A stretch of 64,000 nucleotides of DNA, from positions 1-64,000 of the forward strand of contig CALAAS010000034.1 in assembly GCA_937885015.1 (NCBI GenBank). Reading direction: 5' to 3'. Below the pieces are notes generated by a model, which was not told the origin of the DNA, did not search any database, and saw only the letters and a program-made list of their open reading frames with translations. This document shows positions 33,357 through 40,675 of this stretch, one piece after another; the stretch's first letter is position 1, and each line of letters begins with the position of its first letter. The stretch comes from an uncultured Clostridium sp. (GTDB lineage: Bacteria; Bacillota; Clostridia; Lachnospirales; Lachnospiraceae). The position numbers were made by a program, and so were the translations under genes.

Positions 33357-34292
33357 ATGGATGAAGAAAAGATGCCATTATTTCTAATCAATGGATTTCT
33401 GGAAGCCGGAAAGACGCAGTTTATCCGGTTCACGCTTCAGCAGGATTATTTTCAGACAGAGGGAAAAACACTTCTGATCGTCTGTGAGGAAGGCGAGGAG
33501 GAGTATGAAGAGGAGCTGTTAAAAGAGACGAAAACCGTTGTTATGTATTTGGATGAGATTTCCAAATTGACACCGGAATATCTGGAGGATCTGGAGCTTC
33601 TCTATAATCCGGAGCGGGTTCTCATAGAGTGGAATGGTATGTGGGACCTGAATGGTCTGCGGCTTCCGCGGGACTGGGAGCTGTACCAGCAGATTACCAT
33701 TATTGACGGCTCAACCTTTGACCTGTATCTGAATAACATGAAGCCACTGGTGGGCAATATGGTCCGCAATTCTGAGATGATCATCATGAACCGCTGTGAC
33801 GGGATTGAGGATCTGGATTCATACCGGCGTACCCTAAAAGGGATGAATCCCCAGGTACAGATTGTGTTTGAGGATGCAGACGGGGAAATTGATGAGATTT
33901 CCGAGGCGGATCTTCCCTATGACGTTAATGCAGAGATCATTGAGATTGCGCCGGAAGCATACGGAATCTGGTATATTGATGCACTGGACAAGCCGGATCG
34001 TTATCGGGGAAAAATCGTGGAATTTACGGCCATGGTATTAAAGGCGCCGGATTTTCCAAAAAATTATTTTGTTCCGGGACGGATGGCCATGACATGCTGT
34101 GAGGCAGATATGACATTTCTGGGTTTTATGTGTAAGGCGAAAAATGCCCGGCTTCTGGAGACAAAAGAGTGGGTAAAAGTCCGGGCTCGGGTGGAATATG
34201 AATATATGCCGGAGTATGAGGGAGAAGGGCCGATGCTTTACGCGGACTACGTGGACAAGGCAGAACCCATTGAGGAGATCGTACAGTTTTAA
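33357..34292 (+). CDS. CobW-like P-loop protein fused to a YcgQ/TIGR03943-like C-terminal domain
   Basis: A 311-residue protein. The N-terminal half resembles a G3E GTPase with the P-loop INGFLEAGKTQFI (about 11-23) and a switch-like IIMNRCDG, but the GCxCC metal motif of the family is absent. From about residue 215 the sequence YRGKIVEFTAMVLK, then GRMAMTCCEADMTFLGFMCKA (Cys247, Cys248, Cys258) and WVKVRARVEYEYMPEYEGEGPMLYADYVDKAEP matches the C-terminal domain of YcgQ-type (DUF1980/TIGR03943) proteins, which occur next to CobW GTPases in zinc-regulated loci. It follows the other GTPase after 44 bases. A role in metal trafficking is inferred. Confidence 0.8.
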   Translation: MDEEKMPLFLINGFLEAGKTQFIRFTLQQDYFQTEGKTLLIVCEEGEEEYEEELLKETKTVVMYLDEISKLTPEYLEDLELLYNPERVLIEWNGMWDLNGLRLPRDWELYQQITIIDGSTFDLYLNNMKPLVGNMVRNSEMIIMNRCDGIEDLDSYRRTLKGMNPQVQIVFEDADGEIDEISEADLPYDVNAEIIEIAPEAYGIWYIDALDKPDRYRGKIVEFTAMVLKAPDFPKNYFVPGRMAMTCCEADMTFLGFMCKAKNARLLETKEWVKVRARVEYEYMPEYEGEGPMLYADYVDKAEPIEEIVQF

Positions 34293-34326
34293 TGGATCTC
34301 CCAGTATATGAGCATAAAATGATGAT

Positions 34327-34372
34327 AAAAAAGATCAGGAAACCTGTTTGGAAGCTCCTGATCTTTTTTATT
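34327..34372. terminator. Bidirectional terminator between convergent genes
   Basis: GATCAGGA (34333-34340) pairs with TCCTGATC (34356-34363); AAAAAA precedes and TTTTTTATT follows, so it works for the metal cluster on the plus strand and for the deacetylase gene on the minus strand. Confidence 0.88.
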
Positions 34373-34418
34373 GTATTTATTTTGATTTGGTTGATTCGTC
34401 TTTCCTGGTTAGTCCGGA

Positions 34419-35903
34419 TTACTCTGACATTTTCGGAACCGGAGTGGGGCGGGAACGGTCAAACACTTCATTTACGTCGAAAAGATCGCTCAGGTGGTCG
34501 TTTCCAACGCCGCTTTCCGGAAGATCGTAATACATCCTGTAACCGTCCAGATTTCGTCTGCCCTGACGCATGTAATCATCGCCGATCTGAACGAAATACT
34601 GGGAGGAATCGACGTTGCAGAAGTAGCGGAACCCTTTGCCATGCAGGTACTGGTACCGTTCGCTGCTGGTGTCATAGGGGTGCCAGTCGGCAATATCGCT
34701 TCCGAAGGGGAAGAGGATAATATCACAGGGACCAGTCAGGGGTTCCACCTCATTTTCCCACTTATCCGTATCTGCAATGAAATTTTCCATGGAAATCGTT
34801 CCCATATTTCGATGGCCCCAGCTGTGGGAAGCCAGTTCATAGCCGCTGTCCTTGAGGCACTGGGCGACTTTGGCAGCCTGTTCCCGCTCCTGGTCATAAT
34901 CGAAGTCCGGGTGCTCTGCTTTGTATTCCTCTGTATTGTAGGAGGGGGCAGTCCGGTATCCAAGAATTCCATTGTAGCCGGTAAAGGCAATAACAGCGCG
35001 GGCCCCCCGATAGGAGAAGTCTGGATGCTCTTCAATGAAATCGTCCAGGAGCGGAACCAGGTCGTAGGAGCCGACGGAAACAGATCCGTCATCCATGTTC
35101 ATCTCGCAGGTGGGGCGTCCGTCCTCGCCGATGATCATGCGGGAGGCAAAGCCGTCTCCCTCCATATATTCATAGTAGCATACATCATCCTGGGACATGA
35201 CAAAGGCCTGTTTGCCCGGCGGCAGCATGATATCGCCCTCTTTGAACTGAGGCGTTCCGTTTTCTCCCGTTACTTCATAGGCAATATCGTGAAGGCGAAC
35301 CAGAACAAAGCCGCGGTCGTACATGGATTGAAGAATTTTCATAAATTCATCCTTGGTGGTCATAACCTGATTATACCCTTTTTCCCGGGTATCCCCGTCA
35401 AAGGCCTTGGAATTGTCCATGATCAGGGTATGGAAAAATACATGGGTAATTTTGCGAGGATCCGTGCGCACCAGAGTGGCTTTGGTCTGATTGTATCCGT
35501 CGATGGCGGCCGCTGCTTCTGCAGAAGAGGCATAGGGACTTTCCTGAAGCAGAGAGATAGCGGCGTCATAGTCGTATCCGGCTGCCAGAAGGTCTGCCTG
35601 ACTTAAAATGCCATCCAGGCTTTCAGGGTCAGAAGTTTCCTGATTTTCACCTTCCATGGACTCTGATTCTGGAGAAGAATCGGAAGAGTCGCTCTGGTTC
35701 GGAGCGGCGGTGGAAACGGAATTGGACGATGCGTCCTGAGAGTTTCGTTTAGCAAAAAACCAGCCGGCAACGGCCAGCAGGATTACGAAAACGGCGCCCA
35801 GAATGGCGTACGGAACCCAGGAGCGGTTCCGCCTGTGTCTGCGCCGCGAGCGTCTGCCGCCCAGAGAAGAGCAGCTGCTGTTTAAATATGGATTTCTTCC
35901 CAT
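34419..35903 (-). CDS. Membrane-anchored polysaccharide deacetylase
   Basis: A 494-residue protein: a very basic N-terminus (GRRSRRRHRRNRS), one membrane helix (about residues 26-46, YAILGAVFVILLAVAGWFF), a Ser/Glu-rich linker, then an extracellular NodB-like deacetylase domain with VMSQDDVCYYEY (metal/catalytic Asp pair), YRGARAVIAFTGYNGILGYRT, and ASHSWGHRNMG, the H-x(3)-H zinc motif. It probably removes acetyl groups from peptidoglycan or a surface glycan. The ATG at 35903 has AAGGTGA 8 bases upstream; the frame extends 70 codons more, past the likely promoter. Confidence 0.88.
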   Translation of the reverse strand: MGRNPYLNSSCSSLGGRRSRRRHRRNRSWVPYAILGAVFVILLAVAGWFFAKRNSQDASSNSVSTAAPNQSDSSDSSPESESMEGENQETSDPESLDGILSQADLLAAGYDYDAAISLLQESPYASSAEAAAAIDGYNQTKATLVRTDPRKITHVFFHTLIMDNSKAFDGDTREKGYNQVMTTKDEFMKILQSMYDRGFVLVRLHDIAYEVTGENGTPQFKEGDIMLPPGKQAFVMSQDDVCYYEYMEGDGFASRMIIGEDGRPTCEMNMDDGSVSVGSYDLVPLLDDFIEEHPDFSYRGARAVIAFTGYNGILGYRTAPSYNTEEYKAEHPDFDYDQEREQAAKVAQCLKDSGYELASHSWGHRNMGTISMENFIADTDKWENEVEPLTGPCDIILFPFGSDIADWHPYDTSSERYQYLHGKGFRYFCNVDSSQYFVQIGDDYMRQGRRNLDGYRMYYDLPESGVGNDHLSDLFDVNEVFDRSRPTPVPKMSE

Positions 35904-35999
35904 TGTATCAATCACCTTATCTGTATATATTTCTGTACCTGTCTGGTACATGGCTGCGAATCTGAGCAGAAATAGATAAAACTGGACAGAAGCTATTAT

Positions 36000-36008
36000 A
36001 TTATAACA
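36000..36008 (-). promoter_or_regulatory. Extended -10 promoter of the deacetylase gene
   Basis: On the complement TGTTATAAT (TATAAT at 36000-36005) lies about 97 bases before the start; the -35 position (TAGTCA) is poor. A TGTACC/GGTACA hairpin in the leader follows. Confidence 0.5.
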
Positions 36009-36123
36009 TGAAACGACACACATGACTATTACAGATTGTTTAAAATTTAAAAGAAACAGAGGGATAAGGACAGGCGGTACTCCCATATGCTGATGAGAGA
36101 AGAGATGGAACATGGAGAATCAA

Positions 36124-37353
36124 ATGAAACGAATCGCGGCATTACTGTTGGCCTTTATCCTGCTGGCAGCAGGCGTCCCGGGAACCGGGTATGGAGCAGT
36201 GGAACATGGAGAACCGGAGATTCCGGCGTCTGTAGCCTCGGCGGTGGCAAAGGCAGCTTCGGGGCCTCAAATCCAGGCGCCCAATGCCATTCTCATGGAG
36301 GCGTCCACCGGGACGGTTCTGTTTGAAAAAAACGCCGATGAGGCGCGAAATCCGGCCAGCGTTACGAAAATCATGACCCTTCTTCTTATTTTTGATGCGC
36401 TGAAGGCAGGGACGATTCAGCTGGAAGATGAAGTGGTAACCAGCGCCCATGCAAAATCCATGGGCGGTTCCCAGGTTTTTCTGGAGGAGGGAGAGGTTCA
36501 GACTGTGGAGACACTGATCAAATGCATTGTAATTGCCTCAGGCAATGATGCCAGTGTGGCCATGGCAGAGCACATCAGTGGTGATGAGGAAACGTTCGTT
36601 GCGAAGATGAACGAGCGGGCCAAAGGACTCGGGATGGAAACGGCCCATTTTGAAGACTGCTGCGGACTGACAGATTCGCCGTCCCACGCCATGTCTGCCC
36701 GGGATATTGCCCGGATGACTCGTGAACTGATTACCAGCTATCCGGAAATTTTCAATTATTCCACGATCTGGATGGAAAATATTACCCATGTAACGAGGCA
36801 GGGAACGAAGGAGTTTGGACTTTCCAACACCAATAAACTTTTGAAAATGGCAACGAATTTTGAGACGACAGGCCTGAAAACAGGTTCTACGTCTTTGGCG
36901 AAATACTGCCTGTCGGCTACTGCCAGGAAAGACGGCATAGAGCTGATTGCCGTTATTTTGGCGGCTCCCGATTACAAGGCCCGGTTTTCCGATGCTGTAA
37001 CGCTTTTAAATTACGGGTATGCCGGCTGCCAGTTATATCGAGATGAGGATCCGGGGAATATTCCGGAGATTGTGATTTCCGGCGGAATCCGGGATACGGT
37101 GGCGGGAAGGCTGAATGGCGTGTTTTCCTATCTGGCTCTGGAGGGCGAGAACCTGAGTGGAATTGAGAAGGCATGGGAATTTCAGGAAAAAATCATGGCT
37201 CCGGTGGAAGAGGGGGATATTTTGGGATATCTGGTGTACCGACTGGGAAATGAGGAACTGGGGAGGCTGGAAATTGTGGCAGCGGAGTCTGTTCGAAAAG
37301 AGACGGCAGCAGATGCTCTGAAAAAGGTTTTTCGGGCGCTGCTGCCTCTATAG
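36124..37353 (+). CDS. D-alanyl-D-alanine carboxypeptidase (DacF/PBP5 type)
   Basis: A 409-residue low-molecular-weight PBP. N-terminal signal peptide MKRIAALLLAFILLAAGVPGTGYGA; then the serine peptidase S11 motifs S79-V-T-K82 (PASVTKIMTLLL), SGN at about 139 (ASGNDASVAMAEH) and K252-TG (LKTGSTSLAKYC); residues after about 290 form the C-terminal beta-rich stalk, without an obvious amphipathic anchor. It trims the terminal D-Ala from peptidoglycan. The ATG at 36124 has GGAG 6-7 bases upstream; ATG 36112 would add MENQ. Convergent with the next gene after 13 bases. Confidence 0.93.
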   Translation: MKRIAALLLAFILLAAGVPGTGYGAVEHGEPEIPASVASAVAKAASGPQIQAPNAILMEASTGTVLFEKNADEARNPASVTKIMTLLLIFDALKAGTIQLEDEVVTSAHAKSMGGSQVFLEEGEVQTVETLIKCIVIASGNDASVAMAEHISGDEETFVAKMNERAKGLGMETAHFEDCCGLTDSPSHAMSARDIARMTRELITSYPEIFNYSTIWMENITHVTRQGTKEFGLSNTNKLLKMATNFETTGLKTGSTSLAKYCLSATARKDGIELIAVILAAPDYKARFSDAVTLLNYGYAGCQLYRDEDPGNIPEIVISGGIRDTVAGRLNGVFSYLALEGENLSGIEKAWEFQEKIMAPVEEGDILGYLVYRLGNEELGRLEIVAAESVRKETAADALKKVFRALLPL

Positions 37354-37366
37354 GACTGTTTATTAT

Positions 37367-38374
37367 TTACTGGGAGGAAGCGGCGGCCTTTTCAGCAAAA
37401 ACGGTGGTTACCAGATCTTCATAGGGAACACGGGCGGACAGTTCTCCGGCCTCCTCCAGAATATTTTCCAGAAGCTCAAAGCTTTCTTTTGCAAAAATAG
37501 TATCGTTTTTCCAGGTATCCTGTTTTTTATATCGCTCCACAATGGCGGCGATGGAGGCAGTATCCGTTTCCTGAAACTGGGGTTTTATGGTGGCCGCAAT
37601 TTCTTCGGCAGAGTGGGTATTGACGTATTGGAGTCCGCGCTGGATGGCATTGGTAAAGGCCTGGATGATTTCCGGATTCTGCTCCAGATAGCTTTTTCTG
37701 GCGCAGTAGGCGGTGTATGGAACATAGCCGGAGTCAACACCAAGAGAGGCGACAACCTTTCCGTTTCCCTCCTGCTCCAGCGTCGTGGCGTAAGGTTCAA
37801 ATTCTACGGTGTAGTCGGCGTCGCTGCTGGTAAAGGCGGCAGCTGTCAGGCCGAAATCAATGCTCTGGTCGATGGTAAGATCACGGCTGGGGTCAATGCC
37901 GTTTTTCCGGAGAATATATTCAAATACCATCTGGGGCATACCGCCTGCACGGCCTCCCAGAACCTTTTTTCCTTTCAGAGACTGCCAGGAAAAATCCGGC
38001 TCTTCAGTCCGCCCGACGAGAAAATTTCCGGCCCGCTGAGTCAGCTGGGCAAAGTTGACGGCAAAATCTTCTGAACCTTCCTGGTAGACGTAAATGCTGG
38101 CTTCCGAACCCATGAAGCCAATGTCAGCATCGCCGGAAATGAGAGTGGTCATTACCTTGTCAGCGCCGACGCCGTTCTTCAGAGTCAGATCAATGCCTTC
38201 GTCCTCAAAATAACCCAGCTCAATGGCGGCGTACTGAGGCGCGTAAAAAACAGAGTGGGCCACTTCGCTGAGAGTAACAGGGACAGGGCCGTTACTTTCC
38301 GGATTGCTCTGACAGCCCAGGAGCGGCAGGGCCGGGAGAAGGGCGCTTAAAAAAAGAAAAAACATTTTTTTCAT
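37367..38374 (-). CDS. Orphan NMT1/THI5-like ABC substrate-binding lipoprotein
   Basis: A 335-residue SsuA/THI5/NMT1-type binding protein. Signal peptide with lipobox LLGC (Cys21), then the family pattern VTLSEVAHSVFYAPQYAAIELGYFEDEGIDLTLKNGVGADKVMTTLISGDADIGFMG and YILRKNGIDPSRDLTIDQ. Ligand could be a pyrimidine, nitrate, sulfonate or aromatic compound. No ABC ATPase or permease is nearby, which is unusual for this class. ATG at 38374 follows AGGAG; the frame extends 57 codons further without support. Confidence 0.88.
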   Translation of the reverse strand: MKKMFFLFLSALLPALPLLGCQSNPESNGPVPVTLSEVAHSVFYAPQYAAIELGYFEDEGIDLTLKNGVGADKVMTTLISGDADIGFMGSEASIYVYQEGSEDFAVNFAQLTQRAGNFLVGRTEEPDFSWQSLKGKKVLGGRAGGMPQMVFEYILRKNGIDPSRDLTIDQSIDFGLTAAAFTSSDADYTVEFEPYATTLEQEGNGKVVASLGVDSGYVPYTAYCARKSYLEQNPEIIQAFTNAIQRGLQYVNTHSAEEIAATIKPQFQETDTASIAAIVERYKKQDTWKNDTIFAKESFELLENILEEAGELSARVPYEDLVTTVFAEKAAASSQ

Positions 38375-38491
38375 AATAAAAACTCCTGTGAAAACGTATT
38401 CTTTACCATTATGATAGCGGGAAACGGCTGTATGGTGCCTGCCTGAAACAAAAGACCCTTTGAAAAAAGAGGTGTATAAAAGGAAAATTCC

Positions 38492-38500
38492 TGTTATAAT
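38492..38500 (+). promoter_or_regulatory. Extended -10 promoter of the Cof-type hydrolase gene
   Basis: TGTTATAAT with TATAAT at 38495-38500, 45 bases before the ATG; no good -35 element. Confidence 0.5.
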
Positions 38501-38544
38501 CGAACGGTAAAACAGTGAAAATGGTAAAAGCAGGAGAAAATACA

Positions 38545-39360
38545 ATGGCAGAATATGAAATTATCGTTCTGGATCTGGATGGAACGCTGACAAACCGAGA
38601 TAAAAAAATTACGCCAAAAACCAGGAAATGCCTGATGGAATTGCAGGAGAGAGGGAAGAAGATTGTTCTGGCTTCCGGGCGGCCGACTCCTGGGGTTGTT
38701 CCTCTGGCAGAGGAGCTGGAACTCTCCAGGTACGGGAGTTATATTCTGTCTTTTAATGGCGGGATGATTACAAACTGCAAAACCGGGGAGGTGATTTTCA
38801 GCCGGTTCCTGCCCATGGAGGCGAATGAAAAGATTATCCGCCTGGCGGAGAAGGAGCAGGTTGGGATTTTGTCCTATACCCAGGACGGAAAAGTACTTTT
38901 AACGAATCAGTCAGAGAGTCCTTATGCCAGGTTAGAGACGAGGATTAACAGCATGGAATTGCGTCAGGTAGATGACATGGTGGCGGCGATTCAGTATCCG
39001 GTGCCGAAATTTCTGATGTTGGAGGATGGGGATTATCTGGCCATGGTTGAACCGAGAGTAAAGGCAGCCATGGGAAGAAATTTCAGTGTGTACCGCTCGG
39101 AGCCGTTTTTCCTGGAGATTTTGCCCAGGGGAATTGACAAGGCCAGCTCTTTGGCGCGGCTTCTGGAACACATGGGTCTGACCAGAGAACAGATGATTGC
39201 CTGCGGAGACGGCTATAATGATCTGACAATGATTCAGTATGCGGGACTGGGAGTGGCTATGGAAAATGCCGTTCTTCCAGTGAGGAAAGCGGCGGACTTT
39301 ATTACGTATTCCAACAATGATGATGGTATTGCCCATGTGGTTGAAAAATTTATGCTGTAA
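38545..39360 (+). CDS. Cof-type HAD hydrolase
   Basis: A 271-residue HAD subfamily IIB (Cof) phosphatase: motif I VLDLDGTLTNRDKKI, motif II LASGRPTPGV, Lys in PRGIDKASSLARLLEHMG, motif IV ACGDGYNDLTMIQYAG and VAMENAV. The C2B cap occupies about residues 85-185. Likely a cytoplasmic sugar-phosphate or nucleotide phosphatase of broad specificity. ATG at 38545 after CAGGAGAAAATACA. Confidence 0.92.
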   Translation: MAEYEIIVLDLDGTLTNRDKKITPKTRKCLMELQERGKKIVLASGRPTPGVVPLAEELELSRYGSYILSFNGGMITNCKTGEVIFSRFLPMEANEKIIRLAEKEQVGILSYTQDGKVLLTNQSESPYARLETRINSMELRQVDDMVAAIQYPVPKFLMLEDGDYLAMVEPRVKAAMGRNFSVYRSEPFFLEILPRGIDKASSLARLLEHMGLTREQMIACGDGYNDLTMIQYAGLGVAMENAVLPVRKAADFITYSNNDDGIAHVVEKFML

Positions 39361-39491
39361 AAGTGTTTAAATGGCTGGATTTTAAAACTTTAATATGCTA
39401 AAATGGAAAATATGAGATTTCAGCAAGGACAGGCTGCACAGAGAACGGAATTATGCAGTGCAGAATTTGAGAAGAGGGAGAGGACTGTTTT

Positions 39492-39806
39492 ATGAATAAA
39501 AAATTAAAAACAGAAGCAGTGGATCACCTGTTTCAGGCAATCTTGACATTGAAAAATACGGAAGAGTGCTATAGCTTTTTCGAGGATGTCTGCACGGTCA
39601 ATGAGCTGCTTTCATTTTCTCAGAGGTATGAAGTGGCAAAGATGCTTCGGGAGAAGAAGACATATCTGGAGATTGCAGAAAAGACTGGAGCCTCTACGGC
39701 GACGATCAGTCGTGTAAATCGCTCCTTAAATTATGGCAATGATGGATATGATATGGTATTTCGACGCATTGAGGAGGCTGGAACAGAGGCGGGAATACAG
39801 GAGTAA
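39492..39806 (+). CDS. YerC/YecD family TrpR-related protein
   Basis: A 104-residue protein with the TrpR/YerC fold: LFQAILTLKNTEECYSFFEDVCTVNELLSFSQRYEVAKMLREKKTYLEIAEKTGASTATISRVNRSLNYGNDGYDMVF. The helix-turn-helix is about residues 53-76. Family members are DNA-binding regulators whose targets are mostly unknown; tryptophan genes are not adjacent. GGGAGAGG ribosome binding site. Followed by a long structured stem at 39810-39886. Confidence 0.9.
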   Translation: MNKKLKTEAVDHLFQAILTLKNTEECYSFFEDVCTVNELLSFSQRYEVAKMLREKKTYLEIAEKTGASTATISRVNRSLNYGNDGYDMVFRRIEEAGTEAGIQE

Positions 39807-39809
39807 ATA

Positions 39810-39900
39810 CCGGAGAGGGCGCTGCATCGCTGACTGGTGAGACCAGAATTCTGGAATCGTGAAGTCCTGCAGCACCCTCTCGCCGGTTACGGGTTTATTT
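39810..39900. terminator. Long interrupted stem between convergent genes
   Basis: CCGG-AGAGGGCGCTGCA (39810-39826) pairs with TGCAGCACCCTCT-CG-CCGG (39868-39886) with one C-A mismatch and a two-base bulge; the interior holds the palindrome CCAGAATTCTGG. T-rich sequence TTTATTTCTTTTTTT follows on the plus strand. Probable terminator for the YerC-like gene, perhaps for both strands. Confidence 0.6.
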
Positions 39901-40503
39901 CTTTTTTTTGTCCGGATTTTCCTGGCGCAGCTGTTCGGCCAGCAGTTCCAGCATTTGTTTTTTCAGATACACATCAAAAGCCAGCTCGCAGACAAAAGCA
40001 AACAGCTGAAGGTATTCCCGATCATCGTACTCCCCATCGGAAAAGGTGGCGGAGGCTGCCTGAAACTTGGCTTTCACATCCTGGCGGAGCCGCTCCCGCT
40101 GTTCAGCTTCCAGGGAAAAGCATTCCCGATAAAGGGTTTCAAGATCCGGGTGAGAGCCATCCGCAAAGTGCCTGTCCCGGATGGGAGCGAAAAGCTGCTC
40201 AATGTCGTGGAAGGACAGGACATTTTTAAAATAGTAAATAAAAATCAGCATCAGAATGTGATTTTTTGAATACCGTTTTTTGACTGGCGGAGGAAGAAGA
40301 TTGTTTTTTGCATAATTGTTAATCATGGTTTTGGTCAGGATTTTATCTTCGCTGAGCCAGCGGGAGCCGGCCAGGTGGGAGTCCATGAATGTGGTAACCT
40401 GATCCATATATAAGTCAATGGCCGGAATATCGGACGGATTTACGCCCGTAAGGCCGTCTATGTAATCCATCAGAGCTTGAAGACGTTCGTCATTTGATTT
40501 CAT
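39895..40503 (-). CDS. DUF1836 protein, putative MerR-like regulator
   Basis: A 202-residue DUF1836 protein. The central segment WLSEDKILTKTMINNYAKNNLLPPPVKKRYSKNHILMLIFIYYFKNVLS resembles the helix-turn-helix of MerR-like proteins and is the family hallmark; the C-terminal part (FAFVCELAFDVYLKKQMLELLAEQL) is helical. Function is not established; DNA binding is inferred from the fold. Its promoter carries a perfect 23-bp palindrome (40523-40545), which would fit self-regulation. Start ATG at 40503 after AGGTGATAAC. Confidence 0.85.
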   Translation of the reverse strand: MKSNDERLQALMDYIDGLTGVNPSDIPAIDLYMDQVTTFMDSHLAGSRWLSEDKILTKTMINNYAKNNLLPPPVKKRYSKNHILMLIFIYYFKNVLSFHDIEQLFAPIRDRHFADGSHPDLETLYRECFSLEAEQRERLRQDVKAKFQAASATFSDGEYDDREYLQLFAFVCELAFDVYLKKQMLELLAEQLRQENPDKKKK

Positions 40504-40520
40504 GTTATCACCTCGTTTTT

Positions 40521-40549
40521 ATTATATAGTTTTTAAAACTATATATCAA
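40521..40549 (-). promoter_or_regulatory. SigA promoter overlapped by a perfect palindrome
   Basis: On the complement TTGATA (40544-40549), 17-bp spacer, TATAAT (40521-40526). The spacer and both elements are covered by an inverted repeat with 11-bp perfect arms, 40523-40533 and 40535-40545 (TATATAGTTTT, single-base centre), an operator-like site 20 bases upstream of the DUF1836 start. Confidence 0.75.
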
Positions 40550-40574
40550 GGGGAAAATATGTAACGGTTCAGCC

Positions 40575-40603
40575 GTGACATGGAGAGGAAAATAGATTAT
40601 ACT
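40575..40603 (+). promoter_or_regulatory. SigA promoter of pcrA
   Basis: GTGACA (40575-40580), 17-bp spacer, TATACT (40598-40603), 73 bases before the helicase start. Confidence 0.6.
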
Positions 40604-40675
40604 GGATAGACGGCTCAGACAGAAGTATGGAGAGCAGGAAAAGGAAAGACAGGACAGAGGAGAGTATGATATAAA

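Noticed and set aside
34292..34720. 142-codon frame with a membrane-like N-terminus after the second P-loop protein
   Set aside because: The hydrophobic part is a translation of a bidirectional terminator and the rest is antisense to the deacetylase gene.
34494..35606. 370-codon open frame antisense to the polysaccharide deacetylase
   Set aside because: No ribosome binding site and lies wholly inside a gene with recognisable NodB motifs.
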